Shown piece after piece: positions 1 to 8,016 of a stretch of 64,000 nt of DNA. The stretch lies in contig NZ_CP045096.1 in the NCBI RefSeq assembly GCF_009184865.1, positions 9,982,001-10,046,000 of the forward strand, given 5' to 3'. Numbering within the stretch: position 1 is the stretch's first letter; the number at the start of each line of letters is the position of its first letter. The notes beneath the pieces are model-generated. The model ran no database searches, was not told the DNA's origin, and was given only the letters and a program-made list of their open reading frames with translations. The position numbers and the translations under genes were made by a program. The stretch comes from Streptomyces phaeolivaceus (GTDB lineage: Bacteria > Actinomycetota > Actinomycetes > Streptomycetales > Streptomycetaceae).

Positions 1-805
1 CCCGGCCGTCGACGACCGCCAGGATCGCGGGGCCGCCGTTGGCCGTCGAGATGTGGATCTCGGGTGAGCCGCCGACCAGGGACCGCTTGGCCGGGGCCGG
101 CTTGAACAGACCCCGCATGAACTTCGCGACCGCGAGGGCGCCTTCGAACGCCTTGGCGCGGGCCGGGACCTTCCCGCCGCCGTCGCCGACCGCGATGGCG
201 TCCGAGGTGAGCAGCTTGATCAGCGGCTCGGTCCTCCCGCTGGTCGCCGCCGCGAGGAACTCCTCGACGATCCGCCGGGCCGTCGCGTCGTCGATCTCCG
301 TACGGGCCTTGCCCGCCGCCACGTGCTTCTTCGCGCGGTGGAAGATCTGCTGGCTGGCGGACTCGCCGATGTCGAGGATCTCGGCGATCTCCCGGTGCGG
401 GTAGTCGAAGGCCTCCTTCAGCACGTACACCGCCCGCTCGTTGGGGGTGAGGCGCTCCAGCAGGGTGAGGACCGCGTACGAGACGGATTCGCGCTGTTCG
501 GCGGTGTCGGCCGGGCCGAGCATCGGGTCGCCGGTGAGCAGTGGCTCGGGCAACCACTGGCCGACGTAGGTCTCCCGGCGTGCGCGGGCCGAGGTGAGCT
601 GGTTGAGGCAGAGGTTGGTGAGCACCTTCGTCAGCCAGGCCTCGGGCACCTGGATCCGGTCGACGTCGGCCGCCTGCCAGCGCAGGAACGTCTCCTGTAC
701 GGAGTCCTCCGCCTCGCTCGCCGAGCCGAGGAGACGGTAAGCGATCGCCTCCAACCGGGGCCTCGTCGCCTCGAACCGGTCCACGTCGTGCGTCGTCAGC
801 GCCAT
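1..805 (-). CDS. ECF RNA polymerase sigma factor, ECF41 (SigJ-like), 3' end cut by window edge
   Basis: Sigma factor that would direct RNA polymerase to a small regulon. From the ATG at 805, sigma region 2 spans about residues 10-75 and sigma region 4 about 115-165, with the helix LTPNERAVYVLKEAF. Between them sits WLPEPLLTGDP (residues 84-94), the linker motif typical of the ECF41 group. A SnoaL-like C-terminal domain, which in ECF41 factors modulates activity, starts near residue 175 and continues beyond the left edge. No carboxymuconolactone-type partner is visible. Family assignment is firm; the regulon is unknown. Confidence 0.9.
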   Translation of the reverse strand, partial: MALTTHDVDRFEATRPRLEAIAYRLLGSASEAEDSVQETFLRWQAADVDRIQVPEAWLTKVLTNLCLNQLTSARARRETYVGQWLPEPLLTGDPMLGPADTAEQRESVSYAVLTLLERLTPNERAVYVLKEAFDYPHREIAEILDIGESASQQIFHRAKKHVAAGKARTEIDDATARRIVEEFLAAATSGRTEPLIKLLTSDAIAVGDGGGKVPARAKAFEGALAVAKFMRGLFKPAPAKRSLVGGSPEIHISTANGGPAILAVVDGR

Positions 806-1034
806 GCCCCGGATCTTAGTGCGCCCAGCGTCCCAGCGTCGTCCCAAGGCACCCCCGTTTTCACAGGTCAATCGGGGTGGGACGGTCCCGCTGTCCCGGG
901 GCTGGTGGCGGCTGTTGTCGTCGGGGCGCCGGTGTTCTGGAATCTGGGAACGCCGCAGACGCCATCAGCTGCACGGATACGGATGGCGATGCGCTTCATG
1001 CACCTCATGCACCTCACTCACCAAAGGAACCCAT

Positions 1035-1496
1035 GTGAAGAAGCCCCGTTTGGGCCGTGTGGTCGCGGCCTCGGCCGTGCTGGTCGGCAGTGGCGCCATA
1101 GTCTTCGTCCCCGCGTCGGCGGCCTCGGCCACCGAGGACGACTGCGACGGCATCGCCGTCGTCGGTGTCTTCCGAGCCGTCGAGTCCGGCGCCTCGTTCG
1201 ACTTCAGGGGCCGCCGCGTCGAGCTGCAGAACGAGTCGGCGCTCGACCGCTACAGCCGCGCGGAGATCAAGTCCGGCCGCAAGACCGGCGACCGGCTGTG
1301 GGTCGACCGCAGTTTCCACTCGTTCCCCAACTTCAAGGGCATCGTCACCGACCAGCAGGCGAAGGCCGATGGCTGGAAGATGTGCGGCCCCTACACCGGC
1401 AGCCGCACCCAGTCCGTCTACAACTCCAGCTACGCCGCACGTGCCTGCGGTGAGTTCGACGGCATCACCAAGTGCGGCAAGTGGTGGGTCGACTGA
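1035..1496 (+). CDS. Small secreted protein with Sec signal peptide, unknown function
   Basis: A 153-residue exported protein starting at GTG 1035, placed behind AAAGGAA. The N-terminus has KK-R charges, a hydrophobic stretch (VVAASAVLVGSGAIVFV) and an ASA cleavage site near residue 30. The mature part has four or more cysteines, suggesting disulfides outside the cell. Longer in-frame starts back to 804 overlap the sigma-factor promoter region and lack a ribosome site. I do not recognise a family. A perfect hairpin follows the stop codon. Confidence 0.75.
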   Translation: MKKPRLGRVVAASAVLVGSGAIVFVPASAASATEDDCDGIAVVGVFRAVESGASFDFRGRRVELQNESALDRYSRAEIKSGRKTGDRLWVDRSFHSFPNFKGIVTDQQAKADGWKMCGPYTGSRTQSVYNSSYAARACGEFDGITKCGKWWVD

Positions 1497-1502
1497 CATG
1501 TC

Positions 1503-1539
1503 GCGACGGCGGGGCACCGATGCGGTGCCCCGCCGTCGC
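1503..1539. terminator. Perfect 17-bp hairpin, bidirectional terminator
   Basis: Arms at 1503-1519 and 1523-1539 are exact reverse complements (GCGACGGCGGGGCACCG) around a 3-base loop. It lies just after the stop of the secreted protein and just before the stop of the convergent ankyrin gene, so it can end both transcripts. There is no U-tract, as is usual in Streptomyces. Confidence 0.85.
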
Positions 1540-1545
1540 CATGTC

Positions 1546-1980
1546 CTATGTCGCTCGCCCGCTGCTGGTGGCGCCCCCCGCGATGAGAAGGGCGACGGTC
1601 GCGGGGTGGGGGCCGTTCTCGGCCCAGTCCAGAGGGGACCAGCCTGTGCCGTGATCTTCTTTCACGTTGGGATCGGCGCCGTGCGCCAGCAGTTCACGCA
1701 CGGTCGCGGTGTGCCCCCAGCACGCGGCTGCGCACAACGGCGTACCCTCCGCGCCGATTCCGCTGCTCTCGGTGTCGGGCGAGGCGCCGGCCGCCAGAAG
1801 CAGACGGGCGATCTCGGCTTCCCCGTTCACGGACGCGGCGTACAGCGGGGTGGTGCCCTCGCTGTCGGTTCGCTCGGGGTCCGCCCCCGCCCGCAGTACC
1901 GCCTTCACGGCAGCGGTGTCACCCGCCGGAATCGCGCTGAAGAGGCGCCGGGAGAGCTTCTTGCGCTTCCGCTGTTTCAT
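1546..1980 (-). CDS. Ankyrin-repeat protein
   Basis: A 144-residue cytoplasmic protein made mostly of ankyrin repeats. Recognisable repeat cores are GTTPLYAASVNGEAEIARLLL, EGTPLCAAACWGHTATVRELL and GWSPLDWAENGPHPATVALL. The first 12 residues are basic (MKQRKRKKLSRR). Such proteins bind partner proteins; nothing here shows the partner. Convergent with the secreted protein and sharing its hairpin terminator. Confidence 0.85.
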   Translation of the reverse strand: MKQRKRKKLSRRLFSAIPAGDTAAVKAVLRAGADPERTDSEGTTPLYAASVNGEAEIARLLLAAGASPDTESSGIGAEGTPLCAAACWGHTATVRELLAHGADPNVKEDHGTGWSPLDWAENGPHPATVALLIAGGATSSGRAT

Positions 1981-2043
1981 GAGGGCCGAGGCTAGCGGCT
2001 GGCCGCGTGCTGTGTCTCGTGGCGGCGGCCCGGTTCGTCTTGA

Positions 2044-2107
2044 GACGTTCAGACGTTCAGACGTTCAGGCGGTGAGGCGGTGAGGCGGTGAGACAGCGAG
2101 ACGGTCG
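2044..2107. repeat. Eight-base tandem repeats
   Basis: Three copies of GACGTTCA (2044-2067) are followed directly by three copies of GGCGGTGA (2068-2091) and two degenerate units. All stay in the same 8-base register. The block lies in the gap upstream of the 580-residue protein gene. Confidence 0.85.
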
Positions 2108-2233
2108 CAGCCGGCATTCGACGGTATGCGACCGCCTGAACACATACGCCAAGTGAACGGAAGGGCAACACTCTGCCCCGGTGGTCGCCCCGACCGCTCT
2201 TCCGACGGGACCGGCGGCAGGTCAGTCTGAGGG

Positions 2234-3976
2234 ATGCACACACAGCGACAGCAGCGTCAGCAGTGGGAGCAGGGCCGGGACGGGCGGCAGCGGCGGTCGA
2301 GCGTCCCGTCGCGGACGGTGGACGACCCCACCGGCCTGTTGGCGCTCCAGCATGCCGCGGGCAACCGCGCCGTGGCAGCGACGGTCCAGCGCGTGCAGCA
2401 ACAGCAGGAGCAGGTACAGGAACAGGAGATCGAGGCGGGCCCGCCGCCCGACGAGGCGTCTCTGCAGACGTCCACCGACCCGGACGCGGTGATCGTCCGG
2501 CTGGCCCGGTCGAGCGAGCAGCACGCGCGGCAGAAGAAGCGGAAGTTCAACATCTGGGAGCCGCACAAGAAGTGGCCCGAGGACTGGCTGCTCCCGGAGG
2601 CCAAGATGCGATGGGTCCTGGAGCGGCGGCTCGTCCTCGGAGAGGTCTTCCGGGAACAGGAGCTCAAGGACATCGAGTTGCTGTCGGAGAAGCGGCCCGC
2701 GTGGCTGAACAGTGTGGGCATCGGCACCATGGCGGACGGCCACAGGATCGCCGCCGGCCAGAAGCGCGCCGCGACGGAAGCGAACAAGTCCAAGAACTCC
2801 AAGGGCAAGGGCGACAGCAAGGGCAAGGGCAAGGAAACGGCCGCGGAGAAGAAGCCCGACTACTCGGACTGGCTGAAGCTCACCCCGGGCCGACGGATCC
2901 TCGCCGCCTCACTCGCCTTCGAGACCCAGCGGCCCGCCTCCGGCGCCCCCATCCCGATCAACCCCGCCTACACCCTGGGCCGTTTCATGCGGACACAGGC
3001 GCTGCCCGAGGACAGTGGCGACCGCCGGGAGCTGGAGGCGGAGCGGGACACGCAGATCCGGGAGACGGCGTTGGACACCCTGGTCCCGGCGAGCGTGCGG
3101 GACGACCAGAGGCACCCCGAGGCGAAAGACCTCATCACGGAGGATCACAAGGCGCAGGACGGCCTCGCCCGGGACGTCCTCACCAACGTCCTGCTCATCC
3201 TGCGCCACGGCCTGCAGTACACCAAGAACAAGAAGCACGTCGACTACCGGGAAGGCGACGTCATCCGGGCCCTCGCGCACGGCGGACGCGTGAACATCCG
3301 TATCCCCGCGCTCCAGGACGGCGAGAACCCGAATCAGCTGCTCGACTTCCTCGGCGTCCCCAAGGTCGGCAAGGAGGAGAAACGCGTCATGGAACGCGGC
3401 TTCGCCACGCACCGCTCCTCCGTCGGCGCGAACAAGGGCGAGACGTCCGGCCGTTTCGCGGAGAAGGGCGGCGTCGGGGCGTCCCTGACGAACGTGGCGT
3501 CGAAGGCGGTTCCGGGCGTGACCACCCCGAAGCTGCTGGGGATCAACCAGGCGATCGGCGGCATCGGCACCAAGGACTGGAACGGCGACGTCGTCCTCCC
3601 GAACGGCTCCTACGGCCACATGCTCCTGGTGTTCACCGAACCGACCGCCTCCACGGACGGTTCCCTGCTCGTCGGCATCGAGACGATCGCGCCGCACGCC
3701 GCCAGCCCGGTCGGCTACCACCACGGCGTCAAGTCCACGGAGGCGACCGCCAACCCCGAGTCCTCGTTGCACGGCCACAAGCCGGACAAGATCGGCGACG
3801 GCAAGATGAAGAACAACCAGCGGCTGGTGGAGCTGGGGAAGATGGGCGGCACCGGCCAGAGCTGGCACGCCTTCCTCGACGAGCTGAAGACCGACTGGGC
3901 GGACCGCCTCGCCGCGGCCCACACCCCGGCGGAGGAACGCGAACTCTACGGGGAACTGGTGGGCCCGCGGCCGTAG
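2234..3976 (+). CDS. Large hypothetical protein with AGNxAVxxxVQR leader (eCIS cargo/polymorphic-toxin style)
   Basis: A 580-residue protein of unknown activity. After a Gln/Arg-rich start, residues about 33-53 read LLALQHAAGNRAVAATVQR. This resembles the leader found in actinobacterial DUF4157-type and contractile-injection-system-associated proteins. A Gln/Glu-rich stretch and a Lys/Gly/Ser linker (about 175-200) follow. The C-terminal 300 residues look globular and contain no motif I can name. There is no signal peptide. No injection-system sheath, tube or baseplate genes occur in the window, so the link rests on the leader alone. The long ORF in another frame over the same bases is a shadow. 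Confidence 0.7.
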   Translation: MHTQRQQRQQWEQGRDGRQRRSSVPSRTVDDPTGLLALQHAAGNRAVAATVQRVQQQQEQVQEQEIEAGPPPDEASLQTSTDPDAVIVRLARSSEQHARQKKRKFNIWEPHKKWPEDWLLPEAKMRWVLERRLVLGEVFREQELKDIELLSEKRPAWLNSVGIGTMADGHRIAAGQKRAATEANKSKNSKGKGDSKGKGKETAAEKKPDYSDWLKLTPGRRILAASLAFETQRPASGAPIPINPAYTLGRFMRTQALPEDSGDRRELEAERDTQIRETALDTLVPASVRDDQRHPEAKDLITEDHKAQDGLARDVLTNVLLILRHGLQYTKNKKHVDYREGDVIRALAHGGRVNIRIPALQDGENPNQLLDFLGVPKVGKEEKRVMERGFATHRSSVGANKGETSGRFAEKGGVGASLTNVASKAVPGVTTPKLLGINQAIGGIGTKDWNGDVVLPNGSYGHMLLVFTEPTASTDGSLLVGIETIAPHAASPVGYHHGVKSTEATANPESSLHGHKPDKIGDGKMKNNQRLVELGKMGGTGQSWHAFLDELKTDWADRLAAAHTPAEERELYGELVGPRP

Positions 3977-4035
3977 GACCGGTCACACCGCCCTCGGTGG
4001 CGCGTTCGCCCTGAGCCCTCCGCAGGCCCGGTGCC

Positions 4036-4299
4036 CTACGGCGCCGGGGACAGATCGAGGACGACGGGCTCGTCGCGGTCGCAGTGCGGTCTGCCGCCGA
4101 CGACCCGGGCGGCGGCGACCTGGAGTACGGAGTGGCGGGTGGCGGGGGTGTCGTCGTCCTCGGCGACCGTGCCGTCACGGCCCGGGTAGGTGAAGGAGAA
4201 GACGTACCCGGTGTCACCCTGGACGACCACGTCGGCGTGCTGGCCGATGGCGCCGTCGCACGGGCGGCTCCCCGGCTTGTCGAGGATCAGGCCTTACCC
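4036..4299 (-). pseudogene. C-terminal remnant of an unidentified protein
   Basis: An open stretch of about 87 codons on the minus strand (ending in VVLDLSPAP) has protein-like composition. It is cut at its 5' end near 4300 by an in-frame stop with no start codon in a suitable place. It abuts, tail to tail, the beta-galactosidase fragment on the other strand, so both genes seem to have been cut at one recombination point. Confidence 0.45.
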
Positions 4300-4798
4300 G
4301 GGCGCGTTCCGGGCGGCGGCGGGGGTGAGGTCGGACGAGCTGTTCCCCCTGCGACCCGGTGAGACGGTCGCGCTGACCGGCGGCGGCACGGCCTCCCTGT
4401 GGTCCGAACGGCTGCGCCTGGAGGGCGCGGAGGCGGTGGCCGCGTACACGGAGGGGCCGCTCACGGGCGTACCCGCCGTGACCCGGCACGCGTACGGCGA
4501 GGGCACGACCTGGTACCGCGCCACCCGCCCGGACCCGGTCACCCTCGCCGCCCTCCTCACCCGTATCCGCACCGAGGCGGGCGTCGAACCGGTCCGCACG
4601 GCACCGGACGGCGTGAAGGTGGTACGCCGCCGGTCCCCGTCCGCAGACTACCTGTTCCGCATCGACCACGGGGGTGCCGGCGGGGAGGTGACCGTCGCCG
4701 CCGACGCCGTGGAACTCCTCACCGGCCGGCCGACGCCGGGTGCGGTGACGCCGGGGCCGGGGGAGATCGCGATGGTACGGGAGCCGCGCCCGAGTTGA
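4293..4798 (+). pseudogene. C-terminal fragment of GH42-type beta-galactosidase
   Basis: About 165 residues matching the end of a roughly 670-residue family-42 beta-galactosidase: PGAFRAAAGV, the ELFPLRPGE segment, a trimerisation-like domain and the final beta domain. The catalytic barrel is absent. The open frame extends a little upstream to 4190, but that part matches nothing and runs through the neighbouring remnant. Non-functional deletion product. Confidence 0.7.
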
Positions 4799-4909
4799 GG
4801 CGGATGCCGGGCCGGTACGGGCACGGCTGTCATCGGCGTCCGTGTCACCGCGCAATCCGTGACGGGTTCACCGCCCGCGCGCGGGGGTTTCCGGCCCGCT
4901 CGGACCGCG

Positions 4910-5671
4910 TCACACCGCCGACCAGCCGTCGTCCACCGGCAGGATCGCGCCGTTGATGTTGCTCGCCGCGTCGGAGGCGAGGAAGACGATGGCGGCGGCC
5001 TGTTCCTCGGGCTGGGCCACATCGCCGAGGTTGACGAAGTGCGGGCCGAGCGTCTTCGGGCCGTGGGCCGCCTGGTCGACCTCGACCACGATCGAGGTCG
5101 CCGTGCCGCCGGGGGCCACGGCGTTCGCGCGGATGCCCTGCTTGCGGTACATCACCGCGAGGGACTTCGTCAGGCCCACCACACCGTGCTTCGAGGCCGT
5201 GTACGCGGCGCCCGCCGCGCTGCCGCGCAGCCCGGCCTCGGAGGCGGTGTTCACTATGGCGCCCCTGCCCGCCGCCAGCATGTGCGGGAGCACGGCCCGG
5301 GTCAGCAGGAACGGGGCGGTCAGATTGACGCGGATGACCCGCTCCCACTCCGGGTCGGACACATCCCCGAGAGCGGACATCCTGTCCATGATCCCGGCGT
5401 TGTTGACCAGGACGTCCACTGTGCCGAACCGCTCCACGGCGGTCCGTGCGACCTGGTCCACGACGGCCTGTTCACTGAGGTCGCCGGTGACCGCGACGGC
5501 GGTCCCGCCGGCCTCCTCGATCTCCTTGACGACCGACCCGGCGGCCTCGGAGTTGAGGTCCGCCACCAGGACTCGCGCGCCCTTGGCGGCGAACGCCAGG
5601 GCTGTCGCGCGCCCGATACCCGAAGCCGCTCCGGTGACGATGACACTGCGGCCGTCGAATTCACTGGCCAT
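4910..5671 (-). CDS. SDR-family NAD(P)-dependent oxidoreductase
   Basis: A classical short-chain dehydrogenase of 253 residues. It carries the cofactor loop TGAASGIG (13-20), NNAG (90-93), a catalytic Ser near 144 and YxxxK with Tyr157 and Lys161. It ends in the usual PVDDGW segment. It probably oxidises or reduces an alcohol/ketone pair; the substrate is not deducible. It is transcribed away from the TetR gene at 5828 with a palindrome between them, so that regulator probably controls it. Confidence 0.9.
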   Translation of the reverse strand: MASEFDGRSVIVTGAASGIGRATALAFAAKGARVLVADLNSEAAGSVVKEIEEAGGTAVAVTGDLSEQAVVDQVARTAVERFGTVDVLVNNAGIMDRMSALGDVSDPEWERVIRVNLTAPFLLTRAVLPHMLAAGRGAIVNTASEAGLRGSAAGAAYTASKHGVVGLTKSLAVMYRKQGIRANAVAPGGTATSIVVEVDQAAHGPKTLGPHFVNLGDVAQPEEQAAAIVFLASDAASNINGAILPVDDGWSAV

Positions 5672-5746
5672 GTGGCGCTCCTGCCGATAGTTCTCGCGAT
5701 GCGGCGCAAGGCCCCTGCCTGCCCTGCGGTGATGCCAGCCTACGAC

Positions 5747-5769
5747 TTAATGTCTTTGAGTGACATAAA
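5747..5769. promoter_or_regulatory. Palindrome in SDR/TetR divergent promoter, candidate TetR operator
   Basis: TTAATGTC-N7-GACATAAA, with seven of eight pairs matching, sits in the 156-base gap between the divergent SDR and TetR starts. Size and position are typical of a TetR-family operator. The locally AT-rich sequence fits a promoter. Confidence 0.6.
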
Positions 5770-5827
5770 CTTTTGGTGGAGAATTCCCAGGGAGGGCGAT
5801 CAGGCGATCGCCGGATCTGGAGGGCTC

Positions 5828-6466
5828 ATGACCGCGGCCCGGGGGCGCACGGGACGACCACCCCTGACGGAAGAGCGCAAGGCCGAGATCCGGCGGGACA
5901 TCTCCCGCGCCGCGGTGGAACTCTTCGTCGCCCAGGGCGTCGCGGCCACCACCGGTGAACAGATCGGAGAGGCGGTCGGCGTCTCCGCGCGGACCGTGTG
6001 GCGGTACTTCCCGACCAAGGAGAGCTGTGTACGGCCGCTGCTCTCGGAGGGCATCGACCGGGCCGCGGCCCTGCTGCGGGAATGGGCCCCCGGCCGGCCG
6101 CTGGAGCACCTCTTCGACCGGTCCGTCGCGAGCGGCCTCGGCATCGTCGGAGGGGCGGAGCAGGCCGCGGTCGCCGATCTGGTCCGCCTGACCCGTACCG
6201 AGTCGGGCCTGCGTGCCATCTGGCTCCAGGCGTACGACGAGGCCGAACCCGCGTTCGCCCGCGCGCTCGCCGAGCGTCTCGGGCTGCCCGAGGACGGCCT
6301 CAAGGTGACGGTTCAGGCGGCCATGTTCAACGCGGCGCTGCGTGCGGCGGTCGAGCGCCATATCTGGCGCACCGCCGCACCGGAGACCGACCCGGGGGAG
6401 GCGGAGGAGGAACTGATGGCGACGCTGCGCTCGGCCCTCGCCGTGGTGGGCGAAGGCGTCAGGTAG
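5828..6466 (+). CDS. TetR-family transcriptional regulator
   Basis: A 212-residue repressor-like protein. The helix-turn-helix is at residues about 42-61 (TGEQIGEAVGVSARTVWRYF) and a helical ligand-binding domain follows. The ATG at 5828 is preceded by GGAGG at good spacing; the frame is open far upstream, but that is a shadow of the SDR gene. It likely represses the divergent SDR gene and itself. The inducer is unknown. Confidence 0.9.
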   Translation: MTAARGRTGRPPLTEERKAEIRRDISRAAVELFVAQGVAATTGEQIGEAVGVSARTVWRYFPTKESCVRPLLSEGIDRAAALLREWAPGRPLEHLFDRSVASGLGIVGGAEQAAVADLVRLTRTESGLRAIWLQAYDEAEPAFARALAERLGLPEDGLKVTVQAAMFNAALRAAVERHIWRTAAPETDPGEAEEELMATLRSALAVVGEGVR

Positions 6467-6566
6467 TCGTGGGCGACGCCGTCGGACAGGGGGCGCCGCT
6501 CCACCGACGGTCGCTCCCGCCTCGTCGGCCGGTGGCGCGAGGGACCGGCGGCTCGTCCGCCGGCCG

Positions 6567-6839
6567 TCAGCGAGGTGTGATGCCGTCGAAGGCGATGTCG
6601 AGGAGACGTTCGCCGGCGCCGGGGGTGAACTCGGCGACGGTCGCGATGGTGTTGGCCATCATCAGCAGCTCCACCGGTTTCATGTCCGCGCGGGCGGTGG
6701 CGTGCTCATGGGCGTCGGCGAGCGGTTCGGCCGTCGTCGCGACCAGGACGGCGCGGTACCGCTCTTCGAGACGGCCCGGCATGGTCATGTGCCGGACGTG
6801 GCGGAGGTACGCGAGCTGGTCGGCCATGTGCGCGAGCAC
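6567..6839 (-). pseudogene. C-terminal remnant of a TetR-family regulator
   Basis: Ninety residues resembling the C-terminal ligand domain of a TetR protein (LAYLRHVRHMTMPGRLEERY through ERLLDIAFDGI). The DNA-binding N-terminus is missing. It is cut near 6840, the same point at which a monooxygenase fragment begins on the other strand. Confidence 0.55.
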
Positions 6840-6851
6840 CGTACAGCCGGG

Positions 6852-7043
6852 GCCGAGCGCCCCTTCGAGATCGTGCTCGGCGGTGCCACGTCCCCGGACG
6901 CGGTGAAGGCCAGGGACACCATCGGTCCCCTGCGCGACGCCGGGGCCACATGGTGGGACGAGCGGCAGATACAGAGCGGCCCCGATCTGGACCGGCTCCC
7001 TCCGGTGCTAGGCCGCGTCGAGGCGGGGCCGCCGGTGATCTGA
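6852..7043 (+). pseudogene. C-terminal fragment of a luciferase-like (LLM) flavin monooxygenase
   Basis: About 63 residues with the ending common to F420/FMN luciferase-like enzymes: FEIVLGGATSPD, then AGATWWDE and LGRVEAGPP. The catalytic barrel is missing. It starts at the same junction where the TetR remnant is cut, which points to a deletion joining two genes. Confidence 0.55.
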
Positions 7044-7094
7044 TCGGCCATGCGGGGTTGGGCCACGAGCCCGTCGCTCCCTGACCGTCGTAGG

Positions 7095-7856
7095 TCAGAC
7101 AGTTTCCTCGCGCTCCGGCCAGCCTCCCTCGACGGCCGGGCCGCTGCCTGGGGGAATGTTCGCCGCCACCAGCGCTGCGGCGTCGTCGGCGCCGAGGCGG
7201 GCACCGAGCACACGTGACGGTGTCTGCGCGGATCCCACCGCGACCACATCCCACAGTCCGTCCATTGTCGGAATCACACGCGGAAGCTCGTTGTGGAACG
7301 GATCGGCGGTGCTGCTGAGCAGGCTGAACTGGCCGTGCGACGGCCACGGGAAGAAGACGCGGAGGGCAGGCCGCGCATGGAGAGCCTCGGCGAGTTCGGC
7401 GTCGCCGAGCCTGATCACCCGCGAGCGTTCCAAGGTCAGCCGCCAGGCCGTCGACACGACTCTTCCAGGCGGGGCCGCCTTCAGCGGGTCATCCGCGAGG
7501 AGCTGCCACTCGCGGCGCAGTTGACCGGTCGATGCGCCCTCACACCATTCGTGCAGGATGGCGGCCACCACGGCGAGGCTGTCGGTGCTGCCGAAGGCAC
7601 CCCACGGCCATCCGGAGTCCGTGGAGATCTCGATTCGGAACTCGCGTTCGTCGTCGTTGGTCGCGTATACCGCGAACCGCGCCTCTCCCCGAACACGGCA
7701 TACGGCCACGGCAGGGGCGAACCCCTCAACCGGTTCCATGGGGCCCACGTCGTGCCCGTGGCGAGCCGCTTCGCGAATCAGGGCTTCTCCCAAGCCGCCC
7801 GGCACGGCCAACTCTGGATAGAGGTCGGTCGGTACTTCGCTTGAGCGTTCCTTCAT
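7095..7856 (-). CDS. DUF6193-like hypothetical protein
   Basis: A 253-residue soluble protein. The centre has the pattern FRIEISTDSGWPWGAFGSTD followed by LHEWCEGAS, and later FFPWPSHGQFSLLS. I associate these with DUF6193 proteins common in Streptomyces. No catalytic motif or signal peptide is visible. Function unknown. Confidence 0.7.
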   Translation of the reverse strand: MKERSSEVPTDLYPELAVPGGLGEALIREAARHGHDVGPMEPVEGFAPAVAVCRVRGEARFAVYATNDDEREFRIEISTDSGWPWGAFGSTDSLAVVAAILHEWCEGASTGQLRREWQLLADDPLKAAPPGRVVSTAWRLTLERSRVIRLGDAELAEALHARPALRVFFPWPSHGQFSLLSSTADPFHNELPRVIPTMDGLWDVVAVGSAQTPSRVLGARLGADDAAALVAANIPPGSGPAVEGGWPEREETV

Positions 7857-8016
7857 GCCCGTAGCCTAGGTCGTGGGGCGGAGGTGTGGCCCGTCCGAAG
7901 CCCGAGAGCAAGCGCACTGCTTCACGGGGTCGACGGCTCCTCTGAAGCCGGCGGGCCCGCTGGAGGGCAGCCCACACGCTCGGTCTTCTCGACGCGGAGA
8001 TCGTCCGGTCTGCAGG

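Noticed and set aside
323..1453. Long plus-strand frame opposite the sigma factor
   Set aside because: It is the shadow of the minus-strand ECF41 gene and then runs through the secreted-protein gene in another frame; no protein features.
2263..4014. 583-codon Arg/Gly/Pro-rich frame over the large hypothetical gene
   Set aside because: Composition typical of a GC-rich shadow frame; the 2234 frame has normal protein composition and the leader motif.
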